Under the pieces are notes generated by a model. It ran no database searches. It was given only the letters and a program-made list of their open reading frames with translations, and was not told where the DNA came from. 64,000 bases of DNA from CAJXMH01 sp040220135 (GTDB lineage Bacteria > Bacteroidota > Bacteroidia > Flavobacteriales_E > Vicingaceae): NCBI GenBank assembly GCA_040220135.1, contig JAVJTT010000021.1, forward strand, positions 248,001-312,000. Direction: 5' to 3'. Made by a program: the position numbers and the translations under genes. The stretch's first letter is position 1. Each line of letters begins with the position of its first letter. This document shows positions 32,489-40,709 of the stretch, piece after piece.

Positions 32489-33613
32489 ATCCTTCAAACT
32501 ATTAATTACCGGATTAGCATACATTTTCAAAAAAGTGTGATGAGCAAAATCTGAGTCTCCGTCAAATTCCTCTAGTCGTTTTTTAAGGTATGCCTCAAAC
32601 TCTGACTTTTCACTATCACTGTAGTTTGAAGCAAATTTATCTTCGTTAAATAATAGGTCGTAAGCGATGTAATTGCTCGGCATAAGGTGATAGGTCTGGT
32701 GAATTTGCTTATCGATTTGCTTGGCAATAGCCGCTAGTAGTTCATTACGATTTGTAATGTCTTTCAATTCATTTAAGGCAGCATTGATGGGTTTACCAAA
32801 GCTAACGGTTACTTTACCTTTTTGCCCTTCAATCCCTTCTCCCATATGCATCAAGTCTTCCATGGGTTCTTTTTCATACCTCTCCCCTTTGGCAAGCGTC
32901 ATTAATTCCGGTAAGGTCAGAATATCGCATGGATTGTATTCGTAAGCCACGGATATGGGGCATATATTCAAACCTTTAATTTTATCTATACTCGAACCTT
33001 CTTCAGCCGCAAGGCTAAACATCTTCAACAAACTAGGATTGGTTTGATCGTTGCCATCTTTGCTTCTCCCTGATTTTTGTGCGATCCAAATGGAGTTTTG
33101 CTTCTCTTTAATGGTGTGGTTGATGTATGAGGAAAGCTCAATAGACGCTTTCACTTTCTCTTCTTTTGGCACATTTCGTTTCACAATAAAGGTCTTGTTC
33201 AACTTCACCAAGTCTACGATCCATGGAATTTTCATCAAGTTATCTCCAATGGCAATTTCTGCGGTTTCAAAACCTTCTTTCAGCAAAACAAAGTTCATTA
33301 AAGCCGAATCGAGCACAATGTCGCGGTGTGTAGAAACAAAAAGGTATGCTTTCCCTTTTTCTAAATTCTCTATTCCATCAAAGCTCAGCCCTTGGGTAGA
33401 TTTCTTTAACAAAACCTCTAAAATGGGAACAATTATTTCAGCTTGGAATTGCTTTACCGTTTGCACCGCTTTGATCTTTTCTAAAAAGACATCAAAAGGG
33501 AGACCGGGATTAACTTGTTGTAATACAGCTTGAAACTGCTCCTCTTTTAAAAGACCTTCTATTTTTGCCGGAACTTCATGGTCATGATACGGCCTAATCT
33601 CGTCAAAATTCAT
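32483..33613 (-). CDS. PlsB/PlsC-like glycerol(phosphate) acyltransferase
   Basis: This 376-residue protein is predicted soluble or peripheral. Its catalytic block is FVSTHRDIVLDSALMN (about 92-107), followed by GDNLMKIPWIVDLVKLNKTFIVKR and WIAQKSGRSKDGNDQTNPSLLKM, which match motifs I to III of acyltransferases of phospholipid synthesis. The His-Asp spacing is H-x5-D if the final Asp is used, not the usual H-x4-D; the nearer Asp is H-x-D. I recall this variant from related Bacteroidota proteins. The likely product is lysophosphatidic or phosphatidic acid. The stop codon is within the simple repeat downstream. Confidence 0.8.
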   Translation of the reverse strand: MNFDEIRPYHDHEVPAKIEGLLKEEQFQAVLQQVNPGLPFDVFLEKIKAVQTVKQFQAEIIVPILEVLLKKSTQGLSFDGIENLEKGKAYLFVSTHRDIVLDSALMNFVLLKEGFETAEIAIGDNLMKIPWIVDLVKLNKTFIVKRNVPKEEKVKASIELSSYINHTIKEKQNSIWIAQKSGRSKDGNDQTNPSLLKMFSLAAEEGSSIDKIKGLNICPISVAYEYNPCDILTLPELMTLAKGERYEKEPMEDLMHMGEGIEGQKGKVTVSFGKPINAALNELKDITNRNELLAAIAKQIDKQIHQTYHLMPSNYIAYDLLFNEDKFASNYSDSEKSEFEAYLKKRLEEFDGDSDFAHHTFLKMYANPVINSLKDQ

Positions 33614-33659
33614 TGTTTTGTATTTAACTATTCAACAGCAGGGCTAAGATACCATTTCA

Positions 33660-34187
33660 ATGAAGATCACGAAAAGAGAAAAAGTATTTGAGGGATATTA
33701 CAGTTTGCATCTTTTGCAAATCCAAAGTGAAGTCAGTGGACAAACTTCTGAAAGAGAGCAGTTTATTACTCCAGACTCGGTGGGGGTTTTAGTGCATGAT
33801 GTAAAAGAAGATGAAATTATTTTGGTAAAGCAATTCCGCATCGGGCCGGAAAAACCCTTGTTAGAGATAGTGGCCGGAAAAATAGAAGGCAAAGACCAAG
33901 ATCCCGAGCGAACGGCGCGTAGAGAAGTGTTGGAAGAAGTAGGCTATGAAGTGGATGAACTGACACATTGGTTTGAGTTTTATACCACACCGGGGCCAGT
34001 TACCGAATGCATGAACCTCTTTTATGCTAAGGTTAGCCGGCAAATTGAAAGTGGCGGAGGTTTGGCTTCAGAAAATGAAGAGATTGAAATTGTGAGAATC
34101 AAAAGAAAAGCCTTTCTCGATCACCCTTTTCAAGATGCTAAAACCATTATGGCACAACAAAAATTAAAAGCGGACAGCTATTCTTGA
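33660..34187 (+). CDS. NUDIX hydrolase, ADP-ribose pyrophosphatase-like
   Basis: This 175-residue protein has the Nudix box about 77-99: AGKIEGKDQDPERTARREVLEEVGY, with REVLEEVGY intact. Compared with G-x5-E-x7-REUxEExGU there is an Asp for the first Glu and one extra residue. The lead-in VGVLVHDVKEDEIILVKQFRIGPEKPLLEIVAGKIEG matches the NudF/ADP-ribose pyrophosphatase type. It would hydrolyse ADP-ribose or GDP-mannose. It is divergent from the acyltransferase gene (46-bp gap) and its 3' end overlaps the DUF3817 gene by 10 bp. Confidence 0.85.
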   Translation: MKITKREKVFEGYYSLHLLQIQSEVSGQTSEREQFITPDSVGVLVHDVKEDEIILVKQFRIGPEKPLLEIVAGKIEGKDQDPERTARREVLEEVGYEVDELTHWFEFYTTPGPVTECMNLFYAKVSRQIESGGGLASENEEIEIVRIKRKAFLDHPFQDAKTIMAQQKLKADSYS

Positions 34188-34483
34188 ATCATGCGCTTCA
34201 CTTGCCTTTCCACAAAAAAAGGAGCAAGCGGTAAAAAGGCAGCTATAAAATACGTTACCAAGCGCTGAAAACGCCACTTTAGTTCTATCGTTACGTAGAT
34301 CAGTTGCAGAAGGTAAGCCATAAAAAGGATACCGTGAGCCCAACCTACATATTTCACCATTAGGGGCATGTCAGCAATATACTTTAAGGGCATGGCAATT
34401 AATAATAAAACCATAAAGGAAATGCCTTCAGCCAAGCTGATCCATGCAAACTGCCGCAATTGTTTTTGCTGTTTACTATCCAT
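34178..34483 (-). CDS. DUF3817 small membrane protein
   Basis: With ATG at 34483 this is a 101-residue protein of three membrane helices: QFAWISLAEGISFMVLLLIAMPLKY, VKYVGWAHGILFMAYLLQLIYV and LVTYFIAAFLPLAPFFVERQ. The EG in the first helix and GWAHG in the second are the DUF3817 hallmarks. The function is unknown. Its start overlaps the stop of the S1/P1 nuclease gene by 8 bp; another in-frame ATG lies at 34492. Confidence 0.82.
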   Translation of the reverse strand: MDSKQQKQLRQFAWISLAEGISFMVLLLIAMPLKYIADMPLMVKYVGWAHGILFMAYLLQLIYVTIELKWRFQRLVTYFIAAFLPLAPFFVERQVKRMIQE

Positions 34484-35252
34484 AAATGTCATTTAAAATA
34501 GCAGCTAAGCGCAAGCCGGCTCGATGCAATCGGTCTTTCACGGTATGCCAATTTTTATACATGTATTCGTAAGACAAATAATCTTTCTCTCCAATGGCAT
34601 ACACTTGTGGTCTTAAATTCATTGCTTCCTCTACCCAAACGTCTTTATCTGTAGTATGGTAAACACTTGGCTTTTCTTCATGTGGGTGGTCGGTTTGCAA
34701 AGCTAATTCAGAGTATGAATATTGTTTGCTATCAATCATTTCACTGTCCCAAATGCGGTGAAGGTTCGATTTATCATAGAACCACTTAATTTTTACGTCA
34801 TTTCCGCCACGGTCTTCCCCATTACCAACGTGCAAAGGTTGATGAATGTCGCCCACTAAATGGACTAACATCCTCATGGCTTCCTGCTGTTTTACTTTAT
34901 CAGCAGACTCATCTTTCAAAATCTTGATCATACGTGCTATTGCTTCGTAAGCATCACCTTTTTCGTTCTTTTCACAACTAGCATAAGTTTCACCCTCGGG
35001 AATGGTAACATAGTGCCATGGATGAGTGTGATCATAGGCATCATCACTTCTTATTTCGTCCATCCAAGTAGAGGCTTGAACCAAGGATTCATGCCCCATT
35101 AGCTTATGAATGGCTTTTTGGGCCTTTTTGTTTAAATGGTTTTGGGCAATATGGGCAATGGTTCGGTGGCCGGTTTGGCCCCAACCAAAACTCAAAAGTG
35201 ATAGGAGACAAAGCGATAGACTTAAACTTATTCTTTTCATTACTTTCCGCAT
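34476..35252 (-). CDS. Secreted S1/P1-family nuclease
   Basis: This is a 258-residue protein (254 if ATG 35240 is used) with a signal peptide ending LLSLLSFG|WGQTGHR. The mature N-terminal Trp and the following His are the conserved zinc ligands of P1 nuclease; other ligands appear in STWMDEIRSDD, HPWHYV, HLVGDIHQPLHVGN and NLHRIWDSEMI. The enzyme is a zinc-dependent, single-strand-specific nuclease and 3'-nucleotidase, probably periplasmic or secreted, for nucleic acid or phosphate scavenging. A TAATTTCG box lies 10 nt before ATG 35252. Confidence 0.92.
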   Translation of the reverse strand: MRKVMKRISLSLSLCLLSLLSFGWGQTGHRTIAHIAQNHLNKKAQKAIHKLMGHESLVQASTWMDEIRSDDAYDHTHPWHYVTIPEGETYASCEKNEKGDAYEAIARMIKILKDESADKVKQQEAMRMLVHLVGDIHQPLHVGNGEDRGGNDVKIKWFYDKSNLHRIWDSEMIDSKQYSYSELALQTDHPHEEKPSVYHTTDKDVWVEEAMNLRPQVYAIGEKDYLSYEYMYKNWHTVKDRLHRAGLRLAAILNDIYG

Positions 35253-35285
35253 TTTAGAGATTCGAAATTAGTGTAAAAACCCCAA

Positions 35286-35669
35286 TTATAAACGATCCTT
35301 TACATATTCAACTTTGGTTTTCCCATGTGGTTTCGGTTTGCCGTCATCACCCAAGTTTACCATGGTGATGTTTTCTATGGTAATGATGTTCTTTCTACTC
35401 ATTTTGTTTCTGGCAATACAACTTAGAGTAATTGAGGTAGTACCGAATTTCTCTACTTGAATTCCCAACTCCACAATATCACCTTGTTTAGCGGAAGAAA
35501 TGAAATTGATCTCCGACATGTATTTGGTGGCGATTTTCTTGTTTTCCAATTGTATCATGGCATAGAGTGCCGCCTCTTCGTCGATCCACTGCAATAAACG
35601 CCCTCCAAACAAATTGTTGTTGGGATTCAAATCTTCGGGTTTTACCCATTTTCTTGTGTGGAAATTCAT
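35286..35669 (-). CDS. YciA-like acyl-CoA thioesterase (hotdog fold)
   Basis: This 127-residue single hotdog domain has NPNNNLFGGRLLQWIDEEAALYAMIQLENKKIATKYMSEINFISSAKQGDIVELGIQVEKFGTTS, the standard pattern with the catalytic Asp in QWIDEEAA. It would hydrolyse short- to medium-chain acyl-CoAs. An exact promoter box lies 11 nt upstream (35681-35688). It is divergent from the ABC exporter genes. Confidence 0.9.
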   Translation of the reverse strand: MNFHTRKWVKPEDLNPNNNLFGGRLLQWIDEEAALYAMIQLENKKIATKYMSEINFISSAKQGDIVELGIQVEKFGTTSITLSCIARNKMSRKNIITIENITMVNLGDDGKPKPHGKTKVEYVKDRL

Positions 35670-35680
35670 CTTTTTTAGCC

Positions 35681-35688
35681 CAAAGGTA
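35681..35688 (-). promoter_or_regulatory. -7 promoter box for the thioesterase
   Basis: The reverse strand reads TACCTTTG, an exact TAnnTTTG, 11 nt from the ATG at 35669. Confidence 0.6.
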
Positions 35689-35759
35689 ATTCGATTTAAT
35701 TCTACTATATTTATCTTTTCTCATAAATATTGTTTTATCAACCCACCGACAACATTTTC

Positions 35760-36455
35760 ATGGAAAACATTTTAGAAGTTTCTCAACTCAGTAAAAAGTT
35801 TGGCAAAAAACAAGCCGTCGACCACATTAGTTTTCAAGTAGGGAGAGGTCAAATTTTTGGTTTACTAGGTCCGAATGGAAGCGGCAAAAGCACCACCCTT
35901 GGCATGATCTTAACCTTATTAAACCGAGATTCTGGAGAGGTTACTTTATTTGGTCAAAAAGACTTGGAACAGGCAGTTAAACAATTGGGGGTGCTGTTAG
36001 AAAGTGCAAGCTACTACCCTAGTCTTACGGGAAAGCAAAACCTCAAGATATCTTGTCAAATAAAAGGAGTTGATCCAGCCGAGATTCCAACTGTGATGGA
36101 AAAAGTAGGACTAGCCGACGAGCTCAATGAAAAAGTAAAGAACTATTCGCTAGGCATGAAACAGCGCTTAAGTGTGGCTTCGGTGCTCTTGGGAAAACCA
36201 GAAATGATGGTGTTTGACGAGCCTACCAATGGCCTTGACCCACAAGGAATTGCCGATATGCGAAACTTGCTTTTAGACTTGGCTAAAGAAGGAAAAACCA
36301 TTTTGATCGCCTCTCACCTACTTAACGAAATGGAGAAAATTTGCAGCCATGTGGCGATCTTGAAAAAAGGCAAGATTATAGAACAAGGGGTTTTGAAAGA
36401 AATTACCCAAGGGCATGATGATCTAGAATCTTACTTTTTAAAACTAACCGCTTAA
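35760..36455 (+). CDS. ABC transporter ATPase (ABC-2 exporter)
   Basis: This 231-residue ATPase has Walker A LLGPNGSGKSTTLGM, signature NYSLGMKQRLSVA, Walker B MMVFDEPTNGLDPQG, and an ASHLLNEME switch region. It is of the type that pairs with ABC-2 permeases (drug, lantibiotic or Na+ export). The ATG at 35760 begins MENILEVSQLSKKFGKK and is preferred to a TTG at 35730. Two bases separate it from the permease gene. Confidence 0.92.
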   Translation: MENILEVSQLSKKFGKKQAVDHISFQVGRGQIFGLLGPNGSGKSTTLGMILTLLNRDSGEVTLFGQKDLEQAVKQLGVLLESASYYPSLTGKQNLKISCQIKGVDPAEIPTVMEKVGLADELNEKVKNYSLGMKQRLSVASVLLGKPEMMVFDEPTNGLDPQGIADMRNLLLDLAKEGKTILIASHLLNEMEKICSHVAILKKGKIIEQGVLKEITQGHDDLESYFLKLTA

Positions 36456-36457
36456 TT

Positions 36458-37210
36458 ATGAAACGAATAATTCGCACCGAACTATTAAAACTTCCCAGTC
36501 GGGGAAACTACATTTTACTTGCCATTTTACTGTTAATCTACCTTGGTATGAGCTACGGCTTATATGCCGCCCTAAGCAGCGAACAAGAAGTGAGCTTTTT
36601 TGACTTGGGAAAGCAGTTGCTTGAAGCTCAGTTTAGTTTAGCCGGTATTTTGGTCAGTATTTTCCTGATTTCGAACATTGGAAAAGAGTTTAAAGACGGC
36701 ACCTTAAGAAAAAACATCATAGATGGTTACAGCCGAAATGACTTTTACGTGGGTAAAATAGTTTTGCTTCTCGGTTCTGTTGCTATGGCTTACCTTCTTG
36801 CAATCTTCTGTCTCTTTTTGGTGTCGGCCTTAAGCGGACAAGTTGATGATTTTACTACTAACTTAAACTTACAATTTGTATTAAATTACATTTTAAAGCT
36901 CTCCTACTCTGCTTTGTGGGCGAGCTTTCTCATTTTTTTGTTTCGGAAGCTCACCATCAGTTTGGTCTTGTATTTTGTATGGAGCATTATTGAAGCCGTC
37001 ATCTTTCAAGTTCAACAAGGCATGCGAGAAGACCTAAACCTTCCTGCCGATTTTAACATTCAAGATTATCTGCCACGATCATCTTTGTCTCAAACTCTTA
37101 ATGTTGGTACTATTGTTGATCCCTCTCATTTGATTGTCACTTCTATTTACGTGATTCTATTTCTCTTTTTACCCTATTACTTATTCACCAAAGCCGACAT
37201 TAAATCATGA
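36458..37210 (+). CDS. ABC-2 type permease
   Basis: This is a 250-residue membrane protein with six hydrophobic helices and the typical beginning MKRIIRTELLKLPSRGNYILLAILL. The segment EFKDGTLRKNIIDGYSRNDFYVGKI is the cytoplasmic coupling region of ABC-2 permeases. It pairs with the ATPase just upstream and overlaps the thioredoxin gene by 4 bp. The substrate is unknown. Confidence 0.88.
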   Translation: MKRIIRTELLKLPSRGNYILLAILLLIYLGMSYGLYAALSSEQEVSFFDLGKQLLEAQFSLAGILVSIFLISNIGKEFKDGTLRKNIIDGYSRNDFYVGKIVLLLGSVAMAYLLAIFCLFLVSALSGQVDDFTTNLNLQFVLNYILKLSYSALWASFLIFLFRKLTISLVLYFVWSIIEAVIFQVQQGMREDLNLPADFNIQDYLPRSSLSQTLNVGTIVDPSHLIVTSIYVILFLFLPYYLFTKADIKS

Positions 37211-37761
37211 ATAAATCAACTCTCACTTTCTTAGCTGTAGTAGCTTTTTCGTTTATCGCTTTGTTTAGTTTAAGTGTTCAAGACAATAACCATAAACTAG
37301 AAGAAGGACGCTCAGAGCGTATTGGGAAAGCAGTATTAGAAGAATTGATAACCAAAACGAATAACGAGCATCCTGCCTTAAATAATGAATTGAAAGGAAA
37401 AACAGTGATGATCAGTGTTTGGGCAACTTGGTGTGGACCTTGTCGGGAAGAGATTCCGGAACTCAATCAATTGGTAGATCAATACAAGCATCGAAATGAC
37501 ATGGCTTTCATAGCCTTAGATAATGAAGATTCAACACGTGCTTCAGCGACTATGGAGCGCATGAATTTGAATTTTAATTTTGATCTTTATTTTAATCAAA
37601 ATGAACTGATTAATCTTCTTTACAGGTATAAATTACCCCAAGAAAATAGTGGTTTGCCGCTTACTTTAGTGATTAACAAAGAAGGAAAACTTGAATTTTA
37701 CTACATGGGGTATGATCCTTATCAACTATCTAAAGTAAAGTCTTATTTAGCTGAAATTTAA
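37207..37761 (+). CDS. Membrane-anchored TlpA/ResA-like thioredoxin
   Basis: This 184-residue protein has an N-terminal anchor (STLTFLAVVAFSFIALFSLSV) and a thioredoxin domain with WATWCGPCREEIPELNQL (CxxC about 78-81) and the cis-Pro region NSGLPLTLVINKEG. It would act as a periplasmic disulfide reductant. Its start overlaps the ABC permease gene by 4 bp (ATGA), and the GT-C gene follows 11 bp later. Confidence 0.88.
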   Translation: MNKSTLTFLAVVAFSFIALFSLSVQDNNHKLEEGRSERIGKAVLEELITKTNNEHPALNNELKGKTVMISVWATWCGPCREEIPELNQLVDQYKHRNDMAFIALDNEDSTRASATMERMNLNFNFDLYFNQNELINLLYRYKLPQENSGLPLTLVINKEGKLEFYYMGYDPYQLSKVKSYLAEI

Positions 37762-37772
37762 GCCTCAATGCC

Positions 37773-39551
37773 TTGAATGACTTTAGCAAGAAACTAAAAG
37801 GTTACTTTTCTAAAAGAGAAAGCGTTTTTCTTATTCTTCTTTTCGGTGCTTTACTAATCTATCTTATCGCTCGCACATTACTCATTTTTTATGCCCACGA
37901 TGAGTTAGTGACCAAATGGGCCTATTGCATAGACTGGAATTACCTACCCTTACAAGGTTATGTGGATGCCAATAACCACTTTTTATTTAGCTTTCTCAGT
38001 GGTCTTTTTATGCGATTGTTTTCTTCAGATAGTCTTTTGGTTTTTCGATTACCTTCCCTCTTAGCTTTTCCGATCTACTTTTTTTCAGTAATCAGCCTAA
38101 GGCCCTTTTTTAAACAAAAAAGTTCATTTTATGTGGCTCTGCTTGCCTTGGCAGGAAGTCATTTTGTTTTCGATTTCTTTAATATGGGTAGAGGCTATGC
38201 CTTAGCTTGGGCATTATTAATGGCTACTTTGAGTAGTTTACTTTATTTCTACCAAAGCCAAAAGATTACTCAACTCTTTTGGGCGCTAGTTTTTGGTCTG
38301 CTCGGTATGTATAGCAACTTATCTATTACTCCCTTTCTGCTCATCCTTTTCTTTACCGTTCCTCTTCTTAGCTTACTCTTTAAAAAGCCTAGTAGAAACA
38401 AAATAGTTGCTGTTTGTGCACTATTTCTTTTGTCGTTCTACCCCTTTTTCTATCTAGTTCAGTACAGTTTTAAACTAAAAGAAATGGGAAAGCTATACTT
38501 AGGAAGCGAGAGCGATTTTTGGGCTACTACAGTTTACCCTTTGCTGCACCTCAATTTTGGTTTGAATGAGACTTTTGCTCAACTATTGGTGGGTGTACTT
38601 TTAGCTGTAATTCTAGGGGCTGCTTTCAAATACAAATTGAATTATAAAGCTAAACCTTCGATTTACATTTTGCTTTTTAGTTTGTGGGGGTTGCTTTTGC
38701 TGAGCATTGTGATCCAAAACCTGCTTTTAAACATCAACTTCCCGGAAGATCGAGCCATTGGCCATTTATTGATCCTGTCGTTATTACTTTTTGCCCTTGC
38801 CCTTGATCGACTAAAAGCTAGAAAAGTCGCCTACTTAAGTCTTGTATTTTTTGGCCTTAGTTTTCTACTCAAAGCCAATTTGCACCACTCTCAAATCTAC
38901 AAGTACGAACAATTTGATAAAAGTCTGTTAAGCTCAATTCCTGATACAGTAAAAGGAATCCCCACAGCTACTGCAGGCAAGTATTGGGTAATGCCCAATG
39001 CCATGAGTCGAGCCGGATTTTTCCCTGCAAAGGCTTTTCAAACGGTCAATTCAGCGCGCGATACGCTGCATGATTACATCTTAGCGCTTGCTGTCGATTC
39101 AAGCAAATTTAGTGATCAATACGAAGTCTTTAAGCTAGACAAACTAAGTGAAACTGCCGTTTTAAAACGAAAGCGCTTTCTTGATCGTCGTCTTATTCAA
39201 GAGCACACCACTTCAGTAGATGGCGATGGGGAATACTACAATTTAAGCAAGCATTTTACAGAGAAAGCCGTTTATGCAAGAATTAGCGGAACTCTTTATG
39301 AGGTGAGCACTTACAAGCCTTGTGTGATTCTTGTCACCCAAGAAACGATTAAAAGCAAAGAAAACTTAATGTATGTAGGCTTTGATCCGGTGACGGCCTG
39401 TCCAATTGAAAAGGATGGAGGAATTAATTTTGATATCACTTTTAGTATCTTGGATTATACAGAAGAAAGCAGTAGCCTGATTTTTATATACAACCCCAAA
39501 AGAAATCAGTTGAAAGGAGATTTTAAGGTTAGCCTCTATAGCACAGAGTAG
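37773..39551 (+). CDS. GT-C-fold membrane glycosyltransferase-like protein
   Basis: This 592-residue protein has about 12 membrane helices in the first 370 residues and a soluble C-terminal domain of about 200 residues. The first loop after helix one has FYAHDELVTKWAY, the acidic pair typical of PMT/ArnT-like GT-C enzymes that use polyprenyl-phosphate sugars, and a second loop DANNHFLFSFLSGL. The start is TTG; no in-frame ATG is suitably placed. It ends 3 bp before the convergent secreted protein gene. The sugar and acceptor are unknown. Confidence 0.72.
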   Translation: MNDFSKKLKGYFSKRESVFLILLFGALLIYLIARTLLIFYAHDELVTKWAYCIDWNYLPLQGYVDANNHFLFSFLSGLFMRLFSSDSLLVFRLPSLLAFPIYFFSVISLRPFFKQKSSFYVALLALAGSHFVFDFFNMGRGYALAWALLMATLSSLLYFYQSQKITQLFWALVFGLLGMYSNLSITPFLLILFFTVPLLSLLFKKPSRNKIVAVCALFLLSFYPFFYLVQYSFKLKEMGKLYLGSESDFWATTVYPLLHLNFGLNETFAQLLVGVLLAVILGAAFKYKLNYKAKPSIYILLFSLWGLLLLSIVIQNLLLNINFPEDRAIGHLLILSLLLFALALDRLKARKVAYLSLVFFGLSFLLKANLHHSQIYKYEQFDKSLLSSIPDTVKGIPTATAGKYWVMPNAMSRAGFFPAKAFQTVNSARDTLHDYILALAVDSSKFSDQYEVFKLDKLSETAVLKRKRFLDRRLIQEHTTSVDGDGEYYNLSKHFTEKAVYARISGTLYEVSTYKPCVILVTQETIKSKENLMYVGFDPVTACPIEKDGGINFDITFSILDYTEESSSLIFIYNPKRNQLKGDFKVSLYSTE

Positions 39552-39554
39552 CCA

Positions 39555-40193
39555 TTACTCTTCTAACAAAATCAAATTTACTTTTCCATTCCACCAATTT
39601 GCATTTTTTCCACTAATAGTGAGGTGTTTTTTTGCTTTATTCCAACCTCCATTAACTACTTTTTCTATCATTATATTGCTATCCAATAAAGTGGTGCAAA
39701 GCAAACCAAATGTTTTATAGTTCTTTTCATTTTTATCTTTAGCATCTGAAACAGACACTATAACCCCATTCACAGGGTAGAAAAAGTTAAAATGTCGTAT
39801 ATCCCACTCTAAGGTGTTTCGTTTTAAGGCTTTTGTAATTTCAAAAACCTGAGAAGCCATTAATGCTTTGGGAAAACCAGAATCGTTAGCCATGATCAAT
39901 TTAAGTCTCACTTTAAAGGGAAGACTATCTGCAAACAGTTTAACCTTTACAGTTCTCATTAGCATCGTGTCTTGAAAGTCAAACTTCAACCAAGTGGCAA
40001 GCTCTTTGGTGTAGTGGTCGAGTGATATTACATTCTGAGCAATAAAACCTTTATTCAGGTAGCCTACTTCAACTAGGTCTCGTTTTTTTACCTCTTCAAT
40101 TGAAACCTCTTTCAAATTAAGTTTATAGGCGGCCTCCTGCGCAGCTAAAAGAGTCGAAAGAAGAAAAGTGACACAGATAATAATAGCTTTCAT
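39555..40193 (-). CDS. Secreted protein of unknown function
   Basis: This 212-residue protein has a signal peptide (MKAIIICVTFLLSTLLAAQ) and a beta-rich body with no motif I recognise. The layout of alternating strands (VKVKLFADSLPFKVRLKLIMANDSG... NTLEWDIRHFNFFYPVNGVIVSVSD) looks like a jelly-roll or carbohydrate-binding-like sandwich. The ATG at 40193 is used; a TTG lies directly before it. A near-consensus TACTTTTT box abuts the start. Confidence 0.5.
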   Translation of the reverse strand: MKAIIICVTFLLSTLLAAQEAAYKLNLKEVSIEEVKKRDLVEVGYLNKGFIAQNVISLDHYTKELATWLKFDFQDTMLMRTVKVKLFADSLPFKVRLKLIMANDSGFPKALMASQVFEITKALKRNTLEWDIRHFNFFYPVNGVIVSVSDAKDKNEKNYKTFGLLCTTLLDSNIMIEKVVNGGWNKAKKHLTISGKNANWWNGKVNLILLEE

Positions 40194-40438
40194 CAAAAAG
40201 TAAAATAAAGCATTTTGAAAAACATTTAAAGTTGGTAGATTTTAAAGGTCTTAAACATTTAAAGAAAGAACGCTTCGTACTCTTTGCGACTTCTTTGAGT
40301 CCTTTGCGGTTTATTATTCACAACTAAATTTATTTAATCACCAAGATCTCAAAAGTTACGCTTGGCAATCAAAGTAAGCTTAACACTTTTTGCGCTTTAT
40401 TTTCTATCTTCATCCCTTAATCTATAAAAACAGAAAAA
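40194..40438. other. Intergenic region with short CTTTGCG motifs
   Basis: The heptamers CTTTGCG (40282), CTTTGAG (40293) and CTTTGCG (40302) form a short irregular direct repeat. Nothing else is evident in this divergent gap. Confidence 0.35.
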
Positions 40439-40678
40439 ATGCAAATCGAAGAAAACCGTGTAGTAAAGACCAGTGATTGGTTTATTACCATTTTATTAGC
40501 CGCCATTCCGGTAGTGGGGTTTATTTTGTTGTTTGTTTGGGCCTTTGGCGGTAACACTAAACCTTCCAAAGCAAATTGGGCAAAGGCTACTTTACTTTGG
40601 CTCTTTGTAGGTGCGGTGGTTTATGGGGTAATTGCCATGACAATCGGAGCGGCCTTTTTTGCCACCCAGCTTTCTTAG
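40439..40678 (+). CDS. Small two-helix membrane protein (79 aa)
   Basis: The protein has two hydrophobic helices (WFITILLAAIPVVGFILLFVWAFG and ATLLWLFVGAVVYGVIAMTIGAAFFA) with a short KPSKANWAK loop between them. The pattern FGGNTKPSKANWAKA is one I recall from unnamed small membrane proteins of Bacteroidota. No function can be given. It sits 31 bp before a separately promoted T9SS gene. Confidence 0.65.
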   Translation: MQIEENRVVKTSDWFITILLAAIPVVGFILLFVWAFGGNTKPSKANWAKATLLWLFVGAVVYGVIAMTIGAAFFATQLS

Positions 40679-40697
40679 CTTAGTTAGGCAATTCAAT

Positions 40698-40705
40698 TAC
40701 TTTTG
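40698..40705 (+). promoter_or_regulatory. -7 promoter box abutting the 40710 T9SS gene
   Basis: TACTTTTG is an exact TAnnTTTG and lies only 4 nt (AAAA) before the ATG at 40710, so the message should be leaderless or nearly so. Confidence 0.6.
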
Positions 40706-40709
40706 AAAA

